From Longimicrobiales bacterium (GTDB lineage Bacteria; Gemmatimonadota; Gemmatimonadetes; Longimicrobiales; Gaopeijiaceae), in assembly GCA_029245345.1 (NCBI GenBank), contig JAQWPM010000017.1, forward strand, positions 1-64,000: a stretch of DNA of 64,000 nt, given 5' to 3'. A program made the position numbers and the translations under genes. The notes below the pieces were generated by a model. That model searched no databases, was not told where the DNA came from, and was given only the letters and a program-made list of their open reading frames with translations. Shown here in pieces: positions 25,865-35,000 of the stretch (positions within the stretch are counted from its first letter, which is position 1; each line of letters opens with the position of its first letter).

Positions 25865-27250
25865 TCAGGGACTCCTCTTCAGCCTGTATCGTGCCGCCCC
25901 CTGGAACATCATCAGTTCGATCGCTCGGTCCCCGACCACGTCGAACTCAAAGCGTGTTCCCCCGATCTGCCAAACGCCGTCTCCGACATGAAGCGGCCGC
26001 TGGCCATCCGCCTGTCCGCGGCGCGTGAACACCAACTGGTCACCTTCGCGACTGACCGTCATGTGAAGGTGCGTGCCGCGAGCAGGGCCAATGTACTCAC
26101 CCACGAGCACCTCAAGGGCTCCTGAATAGTCCGCGGCTACTGGGTCCGGCACGGGACCGAGAATCAGTTCCGCGATCGCAGTACTCAAGGCCCCCGGCCC
26201 CTGAGGGCCGGTCGAGTTTTGGAGCACGATGATGCTGAGTTCCTCGCCCGGGTAGTAGTGTCCGTCGGAGAGAAAGCCGTTGATTCCTCCTCCGTGACTA
26301 ATGACAACCGCCCCTGCGCGATCCCCGACGCCCAACCCCATCGCGTACTCGAGGGGCGTCCCATCTACGAGCGGCATGGGTGTCGTCATTGCCTGGTAGG
26401 ATGCCTCAGACACTATGGACCCCCGATGGAGGGCTTGATTCCACCGGATCAGGTCGCCCGCGGTGGAGCAGAGAGACCCCGCAGCGTACGGCCAGAGATG
26501 ATCCAGGTAGCCCTTTCTCTGGAGTCCTTGCGGTGAGCCGTCGTAGCCGTGGGCCCTATTCTCCCGGATGGCGCTCTCCGAACAGTAGTACGAGTCGTCC
26601 ATCCCCAGCTCGTCAAAGAGATGCTCTTGGACGTACTCCTCGTAGCTCTGCCCCGACATCCTCTCGATTATGAGACCCAGGAAGAAGAAGGCGGAATTAT
26701 TATAAATCTGCGCAGTGCCCGGCTCGAACTCGAACGGCTCGGCTTCCACCAGGGAAACCAACGTGTCCCGTGGGAGGCTTTTTGCGGCGAGGTCTCCGAA
26801 GACGGACATCGCCGTATAGGCCTTGATACCCGACGTGTGATCGAGAAGGCGGCGGAGCGGCACGACGTGCCCCTGGGCGTCGAAATCGGTGAGGTATTCT
26901 GTAAAGTCGGCATCCAGATCCAACGTGCCTTCCTGTACCAACTGCATAATTGCGGCGGCCGTGAACTGCTTGGTCATCGAGCCGATCTCGTAGCTTGCCG
27001 AGGCATCCGGAGGCGTCTCGATTCCCCACTCCAAGTCGGCGAATCCGTAGCCGCGCTTGAGGAGCGTATCCGTGCCGCGCACGACCGCCACGGACACTCC
27101 GGCGACCATGGCATGCTCGACGTGATCCCGGGCGGCGGAGTCGATCGCTGCCACCAGGTCGCCTCGATCACGGATCTGTGCATCGGCGGTAGCCGAAACG
27201 ACACCCAGCAGCGCCGCTGTCAGCACGAACGTCCTCGCTAGGCTCCTCAT
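25865..27250 (-). CDS. Exported serine hydrolase, class C beta-lactamase family
   Basis: The start at 27250 has AAGGAG 10 bases upstream and opens a clean signal peptide (ending TADAQ); an ATG at 27322 is less likely. The 461-residue product has the catalytic SMTK (91-94), YNN (183-185) and a SHGGGINGF block (318-326) replacing KTG. These are hallmarks of the AmpC/EstB/DD-peptidase superfamily. A C-terminal beta domain (residues ~365-461) fits the DUF3471-like lid. More likely a peptidase or esterase than a drug-resistance enzyme. It is flanked by attC-like elements A and C. Confidence 0.8.
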   Translation of the reverse strand: MRSLARTFVLTAALLGVVSATADAQIRDRGDLVAAIDSAARDHVEHAMVAGVSVAVVRGTDTLLKRGYGFADLEWGIETPPDASASYEIGSMTKQFTAAAIMQLVQEGTLDLDADFTEYLTDFDAQGHVVPLRRLLDHTSGIKAYTAMSVFGDLAAKSLPRDTLVSLVEAEPFEFEPGTAQIYNNSAFFFLGLIIERMSGQSYEEYVQEHLFDELGMDDSYYCSESAIRENRAHGYDGSPQGLQRKGYLDHLWPYAAGSLCSTAGDLIRWNQALHRGSIVSEASYQAMTTPMPLVDGTPLEYAMGLGVGDRAGAVVISHGGGINGFLSDGHYYPGEELSIIVLQNSTGPQGPGALSTAIAELILGPVPDPVAADYSGALEVLVGEYIGPARGTHLHMTVSREGDQLVFTRRGQADGQRPLHVGDGVWQIGGTRFEFDVVGDRAIELMMFQGAARYRLKRSP

Positions 27251-27335
27251 CTCACTCTTGCTCCTTGAAAACGGTTTCGTTCCATGGCTCACGACTCTCG
27301 GTGTCCGTGTAGGCATCTTCACCCGGAGGCGTGTC

Positions 27336-27491
27336 GCGTAACGTTTTAGGGCCTCCCAACCGGCCCATCCTCTACTCCCTTATTCCTGCGACAGATCTAC
27401 TTGCGCTTTCGGTGACCGAAGCCAGCCCGGTCGTGGCCGGTTGGGTCGAGGGCCGCCGCAGGCGGCCCGAGCCGGAGGCCCAATGTTATGT
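27336..27491 (+). repeat. attC-like palindromic element A
   Basis: GCGTAACGTTTTAGGGCCTCC at the left pairs with GGAGGCCCAATGTTATG at the right. Inside, AACCGGCC pairs with GGCCGGTT, and a side hairpin GGGCCGCCGCAGGCGGCCC sits in the right arm. About 156 bases. The interior and both ends match element B (30078-30237). It fills most of the gap between the serine hydrolase and the alpha/beta hydrolase; the rest of 27251-27569 has no gene. Confidence 0.5.
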
Positions 27492-27569
27492 GGAGTGGGT
27501 CTGGTAGCACCACCACGAGAGGCGACGAACACGTTGAATCGGCGCGTGCTGATCAACCCGGCGGACCGT

Positions 27570-28622
27570 CTAGCGACCCCGGTCTGAGTTTCGCCAGTCT
27601 TGGTCGGCAGGCTCGCTCGGATCAGACTTCAGGAACCTGACCAGATCGGCGTGGAACTGCTCGCTGTGCTCGAACTGGGGATTGTGCCCAATCCCCGGAT
27701 AGAGCAGCAGCTCCGCGTTCTGGAGTGATTCTGCGACGCGGCGGGCATCGGCGGCGAAGTTCTGGCGGAGCTGGTCGTCCGCCCCACCGATCACGAGTGC
27801 TTTGCTCGAGATGTGCTGCCAGTCGTAGACGACCGGGTCCTGCGAGATCGCCGAACCGAGGCGCCCGCGGACCTCTAGCCAGCGGTCGAACTCGCCGCTG
27901 TAGACGAGGCCGAAGGGCGCCTCGACCCACTGCAGGTACTCCGGCTTCCACCCCTGGTTGTAATACCGCATCTGTCCACGCAGAACCTGCTCGTAGTGCT
28001 GCTGCGGCGTGGGCTTCTCCCCGTCGTGGGAAGAGTCCGTCCAATCTCGGCCCGGGCGGCTGTCGCTCAGCCCGATCTGATTCATGAAGACCACGTGGCT
28101 CGCCCTCTGTGGGTACCTCATGCCGAAGCGGCTCGCCACCATTCCGCCCATTGAGTGCCCTACGACCGCGGCTTGCTCTATGCCGAGGTGGTCGAGGAGC
28201 CGTTTCGTGTTCCGGGCCGGAATGTCGAAGTCGTAGTGCATGATCGGCTTGGAAGAGCGGCCGAACCCGATTCGGTCGATAGCGATCGTGCGGAAGCCCT
28301 CATTCCGCAGAATCTCCATCGTCGGGCCGAACGCGTACCCGGCGAAGTTGAAGCCATGGAAGAAGACGACGGCCCGCCCGTTCGGAGTGCCGACGGGCGG
28401 CGCGTCCATGTACGCCATCCGGAGATGGCGGCCGTCTACCTCTAGGTCCAGGTAGCTGACCGGGTAGGGGTAGGGGACGTTAGAGTAGTCGATCGCGGTG
28501 ACGCCCCAGTCGGCCGGTGGCTCGGAGGGGGGCTGGTTTTGTGCTGTGGCGGAGCCCGCCCAAGCGAGGGCGACCAACATGCCGAGGTACAACGCGCGTT
28601 GCAGGGACATTCGGACTCTCAT
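27570..28622 (-). CDS. Exported alpha/beta hydrolase
   Basis: From the ATG at 28622 the 350-residue product has a signal peptide (SATAQ) and a full alpha/beta hydrolase core: oxyanion FFHGFNFAG (87-95), nucleophile elbow GHSMGG (Ser157), acid in GGADDQLR and His in PGIGHNPQF. It fits the epoxide hydrolase/esterase-like group acting on small esters or amides outside the cytoplasm. It lies alone between attC-like element A and the TAACGTT half-site at 28684, as a single-gene cassette would. Substrate unknown. Confidence 0.8.
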   Translation of the reverse strand: MRVRMSLQRALYLGMLVALAWAGSATAQNQPPSEPPADWGVTAIDYSNVPYPYPVSYLDLEVDGRHLRMAYMDAPPVGTPNGRAVVFFHGFNFAGYAFGPTMEILRNEGFRTIAIDRIGFGRSSKPIMHYDFDIPARNTKRLLDHLGIEQAAVVGHSMGGMVASRFGMRYPQRASHVVFMNQIGLSDSRPGRDWTDSSHDGEKPTPQQHYEQVLRGQMRYYNQGWKPEYLQWVEAPFGLVYSGEFDRWLEVRGRLGSAISQDPVVYDWQHISSKALVIGGADDQLRQNFAADARRVAESLQNAELLLYPGIGHNPQFEHSEQFHADLVRFLKSDPSEPADQDWRNSDRGR

Positions 28623-28683
28623 GATCGAGCGGCCTTCGTTACCGACTATCGAACTGATGATGATACTGCGAAGACCCATGTGA

Positions 28684-28702
28684 CATAACGTTCGAAGTTA
28701 TC
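28684..28702. repeat. Short TAACGTT half-site D
   Basis: ATAACGTTCGAAGTTAT at 28685-28701 has ATAAC/GTTAT ends around TTCGAA. It shares TAACGTTC with the openings of elements B and C and stands between the two divergent genes at 28622 and 28842. It could be a collapsed element of the same family or a regulator operator. Confidence 0.35.
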
Positions 28703-28841
28703 GGACGGGGACTTGGGCCACCTGGCCTCACAATCTCTTCCGCGAAAATCTGTTTGATGGGCCCTTGGGTTGCTTGAGGTCACGAGTTCCCAAAGTTTTG
28801 GATGCCTTGCAAGGTCCGTCCACTCATTACCCTGAGCCAGA

Positions 28842-30023
28842 GTGCAGAAACAGCTACACCTTCTCACCCTATTAGCACTGGGCGCTTGCGCCGCCGACGG
28901 AGGTGAATCCGCGTCCGCAGCCTCCAATGCCCCAGACCGATTGAGCCTAGCCTCGACGCCCGGCATGGCGTTCGGAGGGCTGGACGACCGTCCCGAGTAC
29001 AGCTTTTCCGTGGTTTCGGCAGGTGCTTTTCTCGGCCCGGACCGATTCGTGATTCTGGATTCGCAGGCGAGTGAGCTCAAGGTCTATTCTACGTCAGGCG
29101 AGCACCTTCACACCTTCGGGCGGCGCGGGGAGGGCCCTGGTGAACTGGGCCGGTTGCCCAGACTCCTTGCGACGGGCGACGGCACGATCCGCATATGGGA
29201 CGGACTGCAGCAACGATTGTCCGTCTTCGACGGCGACGGCCGGTATCTCTCGTCCACCCGGCCGATGGACGGCACAGAGATTCGCTTTGTTCAGCTGGCT
29301 GGCGCCCTATCAGACAATCGCGTGATATGGAAGCAGCCGAGCCAGAGTCGAGGTGCGGAGGACGCGCCAAACGGTGTGTATCGCGACACGACCTTCCACG
29401 TCGTGAGAAGTCCGGATGGAGTCTCGGACACACTGGCATGGACGTTGGCCGCTGAAGCCTACAGGGCCAACGCCGAGGGACAACAACTCTCGACTCGCGT
29501 GCTCTTCGGGCGAGAAGGGTTTGCCGTCGTTGGAGGAGACCGGTTGATCTACGGTGTCACGGATGATCCACTGCTGCGGTCAAGGAACGCCGACGGGTCG
29601 GATGGACCAACGTTCCGATGGGACATCGAGCGGACGCCCGTCTCGGGTCGCGAAATCGACAGCTTACGGACGGAGAGCGCTGCGCCTTGGAGGGGCAGAC
29701 TGGAGACAGGTGGGCCTCAACTCGTTGCCATGGCTAACGCCCAACTCCGGGTGATCGACGAAGCGCCCGCGCGCGAGACCCGACCACATTTTTCGGCGGC
29801 GCACGTCAATGGCTCCGGGGACGTGCTCGTCCAACTGGCCACGGATCTGTTTTCCGTCACGAACGAGTGGGTCCTCTTCGATGAACACGGAGCCCCACGC
29901 GGCACCTTCTCGTCGCCGCGAGACTTTCGGGTACTCGACTTCACGCTTGGCGAAATCCTCGGGTATACGCTGGACGAGTTGGATCTGCCTACGTTCCAGA
30001 TTCGCGCACTTGAAGCCAGCTGA
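28842..30023 (+). CDS. 6-bladed beta-propeller lipoprotein
   Basis: The 393-residue product starts with GTG and has a lipobox LGAC (Cys16). Propeller blades are recognisable: FVILDSQASELKVYSTSGEH, then the diagnostic FGRRGEGPGELGR (~92-104) and IRIWDGLQQRLSVFD. This fits the 6-bladed propeller/NHL lipoproteins frequent in Bacteroidota and Gemmatimonadota. It probably binds a ligand or partner at the envelope. It lies between half-site D and attC-like element B. No enzyme motif is visible. Confidence 0.75.
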   Translation: MQKQLHLLTLLALGACAADGGESASAASNAPDRLSLASTPGMAFGGLDDRPEYSFSVVSAGAFLGPDRFVILDSQASELKVYSTSGEHLHTFGRRGEGPGELGRLPRLLATGDGTIRIWDGLQQRLSVFDGDGRYLSSTRPMDGTEIRFVQLAGALSDNRVIWKQPSQSRGAEDAPNGVYRDTTFHVVRSPDGVSDTLAWTLAAEAYRANAEGQQLSTRVLFGREGFAVVGGDRLIYGVTDDPLLRSRNADGSDGPTFRWDIERTPVSGREIDSLRTESAAPWRGRLETGGPQLVAMANAQLRVIDEAPARETRPHFSAAHVNGSGDVLVQLATDLFSVTNEWVLFDEHGAPRGTFSSPRDFRVLDFTLGEILGYTLDELDLPTFQIRALEAS

Positions 30024-30077
30024 TCGGCCCGCCGCTACTACTTACCGCATAGTCGCGACATCGGTTCTGTCCCTGTC

Positions 30078-30237
30078 CGATAACGTTCAGGGCCTCCGAA
30101 CCGGCCCTCCTGCTTCGTTCAATAGTTCTGCCTCAGATCTAGCGCCACAATCGTTCGGCGGAAGCTCACTCGGTCACCGCGGGCCGGTTGCGTCGAGGGC
30201 CGCTTCTGCGGCCCGAGCCGGAGGCCTATTGTTCCAC
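30078..30237 (+). repeat. attC-like palindromic element B
   Basis: It opens CGATAACGTTCAGGGCCTCCG and closes GGAGGCCTATTGTTCC. The interior includes AACCGGCCC/GGGCCGGTT and the side hairpin GGGCCGCTTCTGCGGCCC. It lines up with element A along its length, mainly in the paired arms, while the loop part differs. It lies 55 bases downstream of the propeller lipoprotein gene on the same strand, where an attC would be expected. Confidence 0.5.
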
Positions 30238-30474
30238 GGCGTTGTCTTCCTCGCACCTGCTCAGTCCGCTCCTAATTCGCCGACATATGCTGCGCGGCTC
30301 TCTCCCTCGCCACACCGCCGCCTAGCGTTCTGAAGTTCCCGGCGCGGGTCGCGGACGCGAGCCATGATCGTCGTAGTGAGCACAGCGAACGAAGCCCGCA
30401 ACTGTTTTGGGACGGCGTTGTCTTCCGCTCGCTCGCCCTAGCCACAACTCGCTCGCCAGGGTTTCCGAGACCGG
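30238..30474. other. Gene-free spacer with a 15-base direct repeat
   Basis: ACGGCGTTGTCTTCC occurs twice, near 30236-30250 and 30411-30425. Otherwise I see no gene or hairpin. The repeat may mark another decayed cassette boundary next to element B. Confidence 0.4.
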
Positions 30475-32046
30475 CTAGCGGCGCTCGCGATGGAGAAACC
30501 TCCCCGGCAGCGCACCGGTCATCGCCCCCGCTCGCAGCACAGCCGTACCCCCGACCCACACGTGCACCACGCCGTCCGAGTAATGGTGCGGGTCAGTGAA
30601 TTCTGCACGATCGGTGATACGATCGGTATCGAACACGGTGATGTCGGCCACCATATCGACGGCCAGGCGACCCCGGTCTGATTGACCGAGCCAATCGGCG
30701 GGCGCAGACGTCATCTTCCGCACGGCCTCTTCCAGCGTCAGGACCTCCAGTTCGCGTACATACCGGCCCAGGATACGGGGGAAGGACCCGTATGTGCGCG
30801 GGTGCGGGAAGCCCACGCCCGGCTGCACGAGATCGCCATCCGTCTCGAACATCGCCATCGGGTGCTGCATAATGCGGATGACATCGGCCTCGTCCATCCC
30901 ATGAAAGATGCCGATGAAGCCACCGCCCAATTGCAGCTCGATCAACACCTCGATCGTCTCGTCGAGGGTAGTTGGCCGCCCTGCATCGACGAGGTAGTCG
31001 GCCAGTGTGCGGCCCGTCATGTCCTCACGGCCATCGAGCGTCCGGAATTGAACGCTCTCGGGTCCTGGTCCAGTCTGCTGCCCGTAGATCGTGCGCATCT
31101 CGGACACCAGCCGAGCACGGGTCGCGGGGTCGGCCACGCGCGCGGAGAAGGCATCGGCCCCGTCCGCGAGCGCCCACGGCGGAAACAGCAGGTCCGAATA
31201 GGTGCTGAACGCCGTGTAGGGATACACGTCGTGTACGACTTCCTGCCCCGCGGCGGCGGCCGAATCGATCAGTGCGAGCGTGCGGCTCGCGTCGCCCCAC
31301 TGGTCCGCGCCCGTCACCTTGTGATGGTTGATCTGCACGGGAATCCCTGCGCGGCGACCCACCTCGAGGCTCTCGTGCAGGGCTTCGCTCACGCGCACGC
31401 CCTCGTCACGCATGTGCGTCACGTAGATTCCGCCGTAGGGCGCAGCCACTTCCGCAAGCGCGACGACTTCATCGAGCTCGGCGTACGCGGCAGGCACATA
31501 CTCCAGCCCCGTCGAAAGGCCCAGGGCCCCCTGCTGCATCGTCGAATCGACGAGGGCGCGCATCCATGCGAGTTCGGGACCGGTCGGCGCACGATCCTCC
31601 AGACCCATGACGCGCTTTCGGGCCCACGTGTGACCCGCGAACAGTCCGACATTGGGCGCCATGCGCACGCGGTCCATGTACGCGTCGAGCGGCCATGGCT
31701 GGTCCTGACTGTGCAGCGGCGCGAGCACCGTCGTGATGCCCTGCCGTATGAAGTTTTCGGCGTCCGGGTGTTCTTCGAGGGTGACGAGGTGCGCGTGGTT
31801 GTCCCAGAAGCCAGGCGCTACGGTGAGGCCGGCAACGTCCACCGTCTCCGCGCCCAGTGTGCCGAGGTCGGGGCCGATGTCGGCAATGCGACCATCGTTG
31901 ATCGCGACATCGGCGATGAACGGGGGAGCGCCTGTACCATCCACAACCGTCCCCCCCACGAGCACGGTGTCGTAGAGAGGCACCTCCCTGCAGCCGGCGG
32001 CCAACACCAGCGCGAGCACGGCCGAAATCGCCCCACGCACGCGCAT
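30475..32046 (-). CDS. D-aminoacylase/N-acyl-D-amino-acid deacylase-like lipoprotein
   Basis: The ATG at 32046 shares one base with the stop of the upstream giant gene; the 523-residue product then has an immediate lipobox AAGC (Cys19). Metal ligands HAH (84, 86) follow APGFWDNHAH. The INHHKVTG block and YPYTAFSTY match D-aminoacylases and dihydroorotase-like deacylases. The C-terminal GRLAVDMVADITVFD block is standard. It would release D-amino acids or open N-acyl amides at the cell envelope. Coupling to the triple-fusion protein suggests a shared peptide/amide substrate. Confidence 0.8.
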   Translation of the reverse strand: MRVRGAISAVLALVLAAGCREVPLYDTVLVGGTVVDGTGAPPFIADVAINDGRIADIGPDLGTLGAETVDVAGLTVAPGFWDNHAHLVTLEEHPDAENFIRQGITTVLAPLHSQDQPWPLDAYMDRVRMAPNVGLFAGHTWARKRVMGLEDRAPTGPELAWMRALVDSTMQQGALGLSTGLEYVPAAYAELDEVVALAEVAAPYGGIYVTHMRDEGVRVSEALHESLEVGRRAGIPVQINHHKVTGADQWGDASRTLALIDSAAAAGQEVVHDVYPYTAFSTYSDLLFPPWALADGADAFSARVADPATRARLVSEMRTIYGQQTGPGPESVQFRTLDGREDMTGRTLADYLVDAGRPTTLDETIEVLIELQLGGGFIGIFHGMDEADVIRIMQHPMAMFETDGDLVQPGVGFPHPRTYGSFPRILGRYVRELEVLTLEEAVRKMTSAPADWLGQSDRGRLAVDMVADITVFDTDRITDRAEFTDPHHYSDGVVHVWVGGTAVLRAGAMTGALPGRFLHRERR

Positions 32047-35000
32047 CACGGCGTGCCTGGCACGATGAACACGAAGTTCGTCAGGCCACCGTCCGGCCCG
32101 ATCGAAAGCGTGACGCGCATGCGCCGGTCGCCCCATGTGGCCCGATACACGAACTCGGTGTCGTCGCCGACCTGCTCACGAGCCAGCAGGGTCAGATCGT
32201 CTGGTCGCCCGAGGCCGGCGAGTTGGGTCTGAAGAGCTACCCGCATTCTCGGAAAGACCGTCTGCCGAATGAAGTCGAAATCGGTCAGTGCGAGCGAACC
32301 ATCGGACATCTTCTCGAGCATCCCCGCGACGTGGGTGGTAACAGCTGGGTCGTCCGCAATGGCCTCGATCGGCAGTGGCTCGGGCATGAGCGCCGGGTCG
32401 ATCAGGGCGCCGATGCGCATCGCCAGCGGAGCCGACATGGCGCTGCGCGCGTTGGTGAGCACGATCACCGAAAGGTCCTGCTCTGGGAACCGAGTGTATT
32501 GATTCACAAAGCCCTGCCACGACCCGCTGTGTTCGAGCACCGGCTGCCCCGCGACCTCGTCGAAGAACCACGCGAACCCGTAGGGATGCGTGTTGCCGCT
32601 GTTGAGAACCATGGGGCTGAGGATCTGATCCCAACTCTCGGGTGAGAGCACAGCCCGGGTTCGTACGGCCTCGTTCCAGGCGATCATGTCACGCAGGCTG
32701 AGCAGCATGCTGCCGTCTGCGGTCGTGTTGGTTTGTTCGGCGACATGCGACGCGTTTTGCAGTCCCCCAGGGCCAGGCATGTACCCGCGGGCGCGGTGTG
32801 GCACGATCTGGGTCGCCGTGTTGATCCGGATCGTGGGCATGCCCGCAGGGTCAAACACGCGCTCGCGCAGGAACTCCCAGTACGGCACGCCCGTCACCCG
32901 ACTGATCATCACGCCGAGCATCGCATACCCGGTGTTCGAGTAGTTCCAGCGCGTCCCGGGGAGGTACTCGAGCGTGAGGTCCGAAGCCATGCGCACCAGG
33001 TCGTCTTCCGAGTAGTTCGTCGCGTAGTCGAACGACGCGCTCGTGTAGTCGGGAATGCCCGAGGAATGCGTCAGGAGGTGGCGCAACGTGATCGCCTGCC
33101 ACGACTCCGGCGCTTCCGGCAGATGCACACGAATCGACTCATCGAGGTCGATGCGTCCGTCCTCGACCAGCACCATCACGCCGGCCGCCGTGAATTGTTT
33201 GCCGACCGAACCCGTCTGGAACATGGTCTGGGTCGTCACAGCCGAACCGGTCTCGATGTTCGCGAGTCCAAAACCCTTCGACATCAGTACCTCACCGCGG
33301 TGCACCACCGCGACCGCCACACCCGGCGTACGGGTGCGATCCATCGCATCGCGAACGGCCTGTTCGATGCCCGCAACGGCAGTGGCGGGCGTGGTGAACT
33401 TTCGAAGCTTCCAGGGCACGGGACGTGAGCGAGGTGTCGGCCATACCTCGTCGAGCGTGAACCCGTCGTATAGCACGCCGCCGCGCATGACGCGGTCGAT
33501 GTCCTGGGTGGCCTCGATGTCGGTGAGGGGGTCGCGGTTCAGCACGACTAGGTCGGCCAGCTTGCCCACCGCAATGCTCCCCAGGTCGGAGTCGTAGCCG
33601 ATGGCCTCCGCACCCATGATCGTCGCGACCCGAAGGACGTCGTGGTTGGACATGCCCCCGGCGGCGAGCAGTTTCATTTCCCAGTGGTTCGACAGGCCCT
33701 GCACCTCGCCATGACCGCCCAGTGCGACGTTGCCACCCGCCCCCAGGATCGCGTCGGCGCCCTGGGCGACCTCGATGTTGCTGAAGTCCTCGGGCGCGAA
33801 CCACAACTGTCGCGTCGAGGATCGCTGGTACAGTTCACCTTCCGCATGCCACCGGGACGCGCGCGCGTCCTCATGCGGTCGCTCTTCCGCGAGCAGACGG
33901 TAGATCGGCAACGCCGCCCCGAACGAGACCACCAGGGTCGGCGTGTAGGTCATGCCGGTGCGCGCAAACAGCTGGACAATGTCGTCGTAGATCGGGGCGA
34001 CCGGCACGGCGTGTTCGTTCCCGCTGAACCCGTCGATCGCGTATGTGAGGTCGGCCTTCGTGTCGGCGCCGCCCTCGGTGGTGGGCATCATGCCCAGTTC
34101 ACGTGATGCCTGAACGACCCACGCGCGCTGCTGCCGGTCGCCCACCAGGTACGACTTCAAGACATGCGTGCCGTACTCGTCCCGGTAGCGACGCAGCAAG
34201 GCCAGGGTCTGTTCGTATGACTGCAGGTTCAGCATGCCGAACAGACCCGGGCCGGTCGACACGACACGCGGGGCGGGAACGCCGTCGGCTTCGATCACGT
34301 CGGCCAGTTCGAACACGTCGAGCGAGGCCTGTGGGTTGCGTACTGTCGTGATGCCGAAGGCCAGGTTGGAAAACGCGAACGTACCCTCGGGCTCGAGCAG
34401 CTCGCTACGCGCACCGAAGTGCGCGTGCACGTCGATGAAGCCCGGCACGATGACGCGCCCTGACACATCGATGACGCGGGCCCCGTCGGGCGGCTGCGTA
34501 CCCGTCGGTCCCACCCACGTGATGCGCCCGTTTGTCACGACCACATCACCCCGCTCGATGACCTCGTCGCCACGCATCGTGACGAGCTTCGCGCCGCTCA
34601 GGACGACGGTCCCGGTCGAGGTGGCTCTTGGCACTTCGACCCCGAACGGTGTCGTGGTTGGCGGCGTGGCTCCGTCGGTGCCGGCGCGTCCGATGCGAGG
34701 CCCCTCGGTCCACAGCAAAGAGGTTCCGTCAGGCGTCCACGCCACACTCGTCGCGCCGGCTGACGTGAGGGACGGACCCTCGTGCGTCAGGGGCACCGGA
34801 CCGGCCGCGACTGCAACCGGCATCTGCACTCGTATGACGGTCGGGCCGGCGCGCACGGCGACGAAGCGCCCGTCGGGGCTGATGCGCAGCTCGGCCGCGG
34901 GCGGACCGGCCATGGTCGCGACCGTTTCCGGCGGGCCGCCCGCGAGCGGGAAGCGGAGCAGCCCGGCCTCACCGGAAGAGAGGTACACCGCGTCGGTCGC

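Noticed and set aside
25865-27250. Calling the serine hydrolase an AmpC resistance gene
   Set aside because: The KTG motif is replaced by HGG and the protein has an extra C-terminal domain, as in peptidases and esterases of the family.
30682-32232. A 516-codon plus-strand open frame opposite the D-aminoacylase gene
   Set aside because: It lies antisense to a gene with clear catalytic motifs and has the Arg/His/Val-rich composition of a shadow frame in GC-rich DNA.
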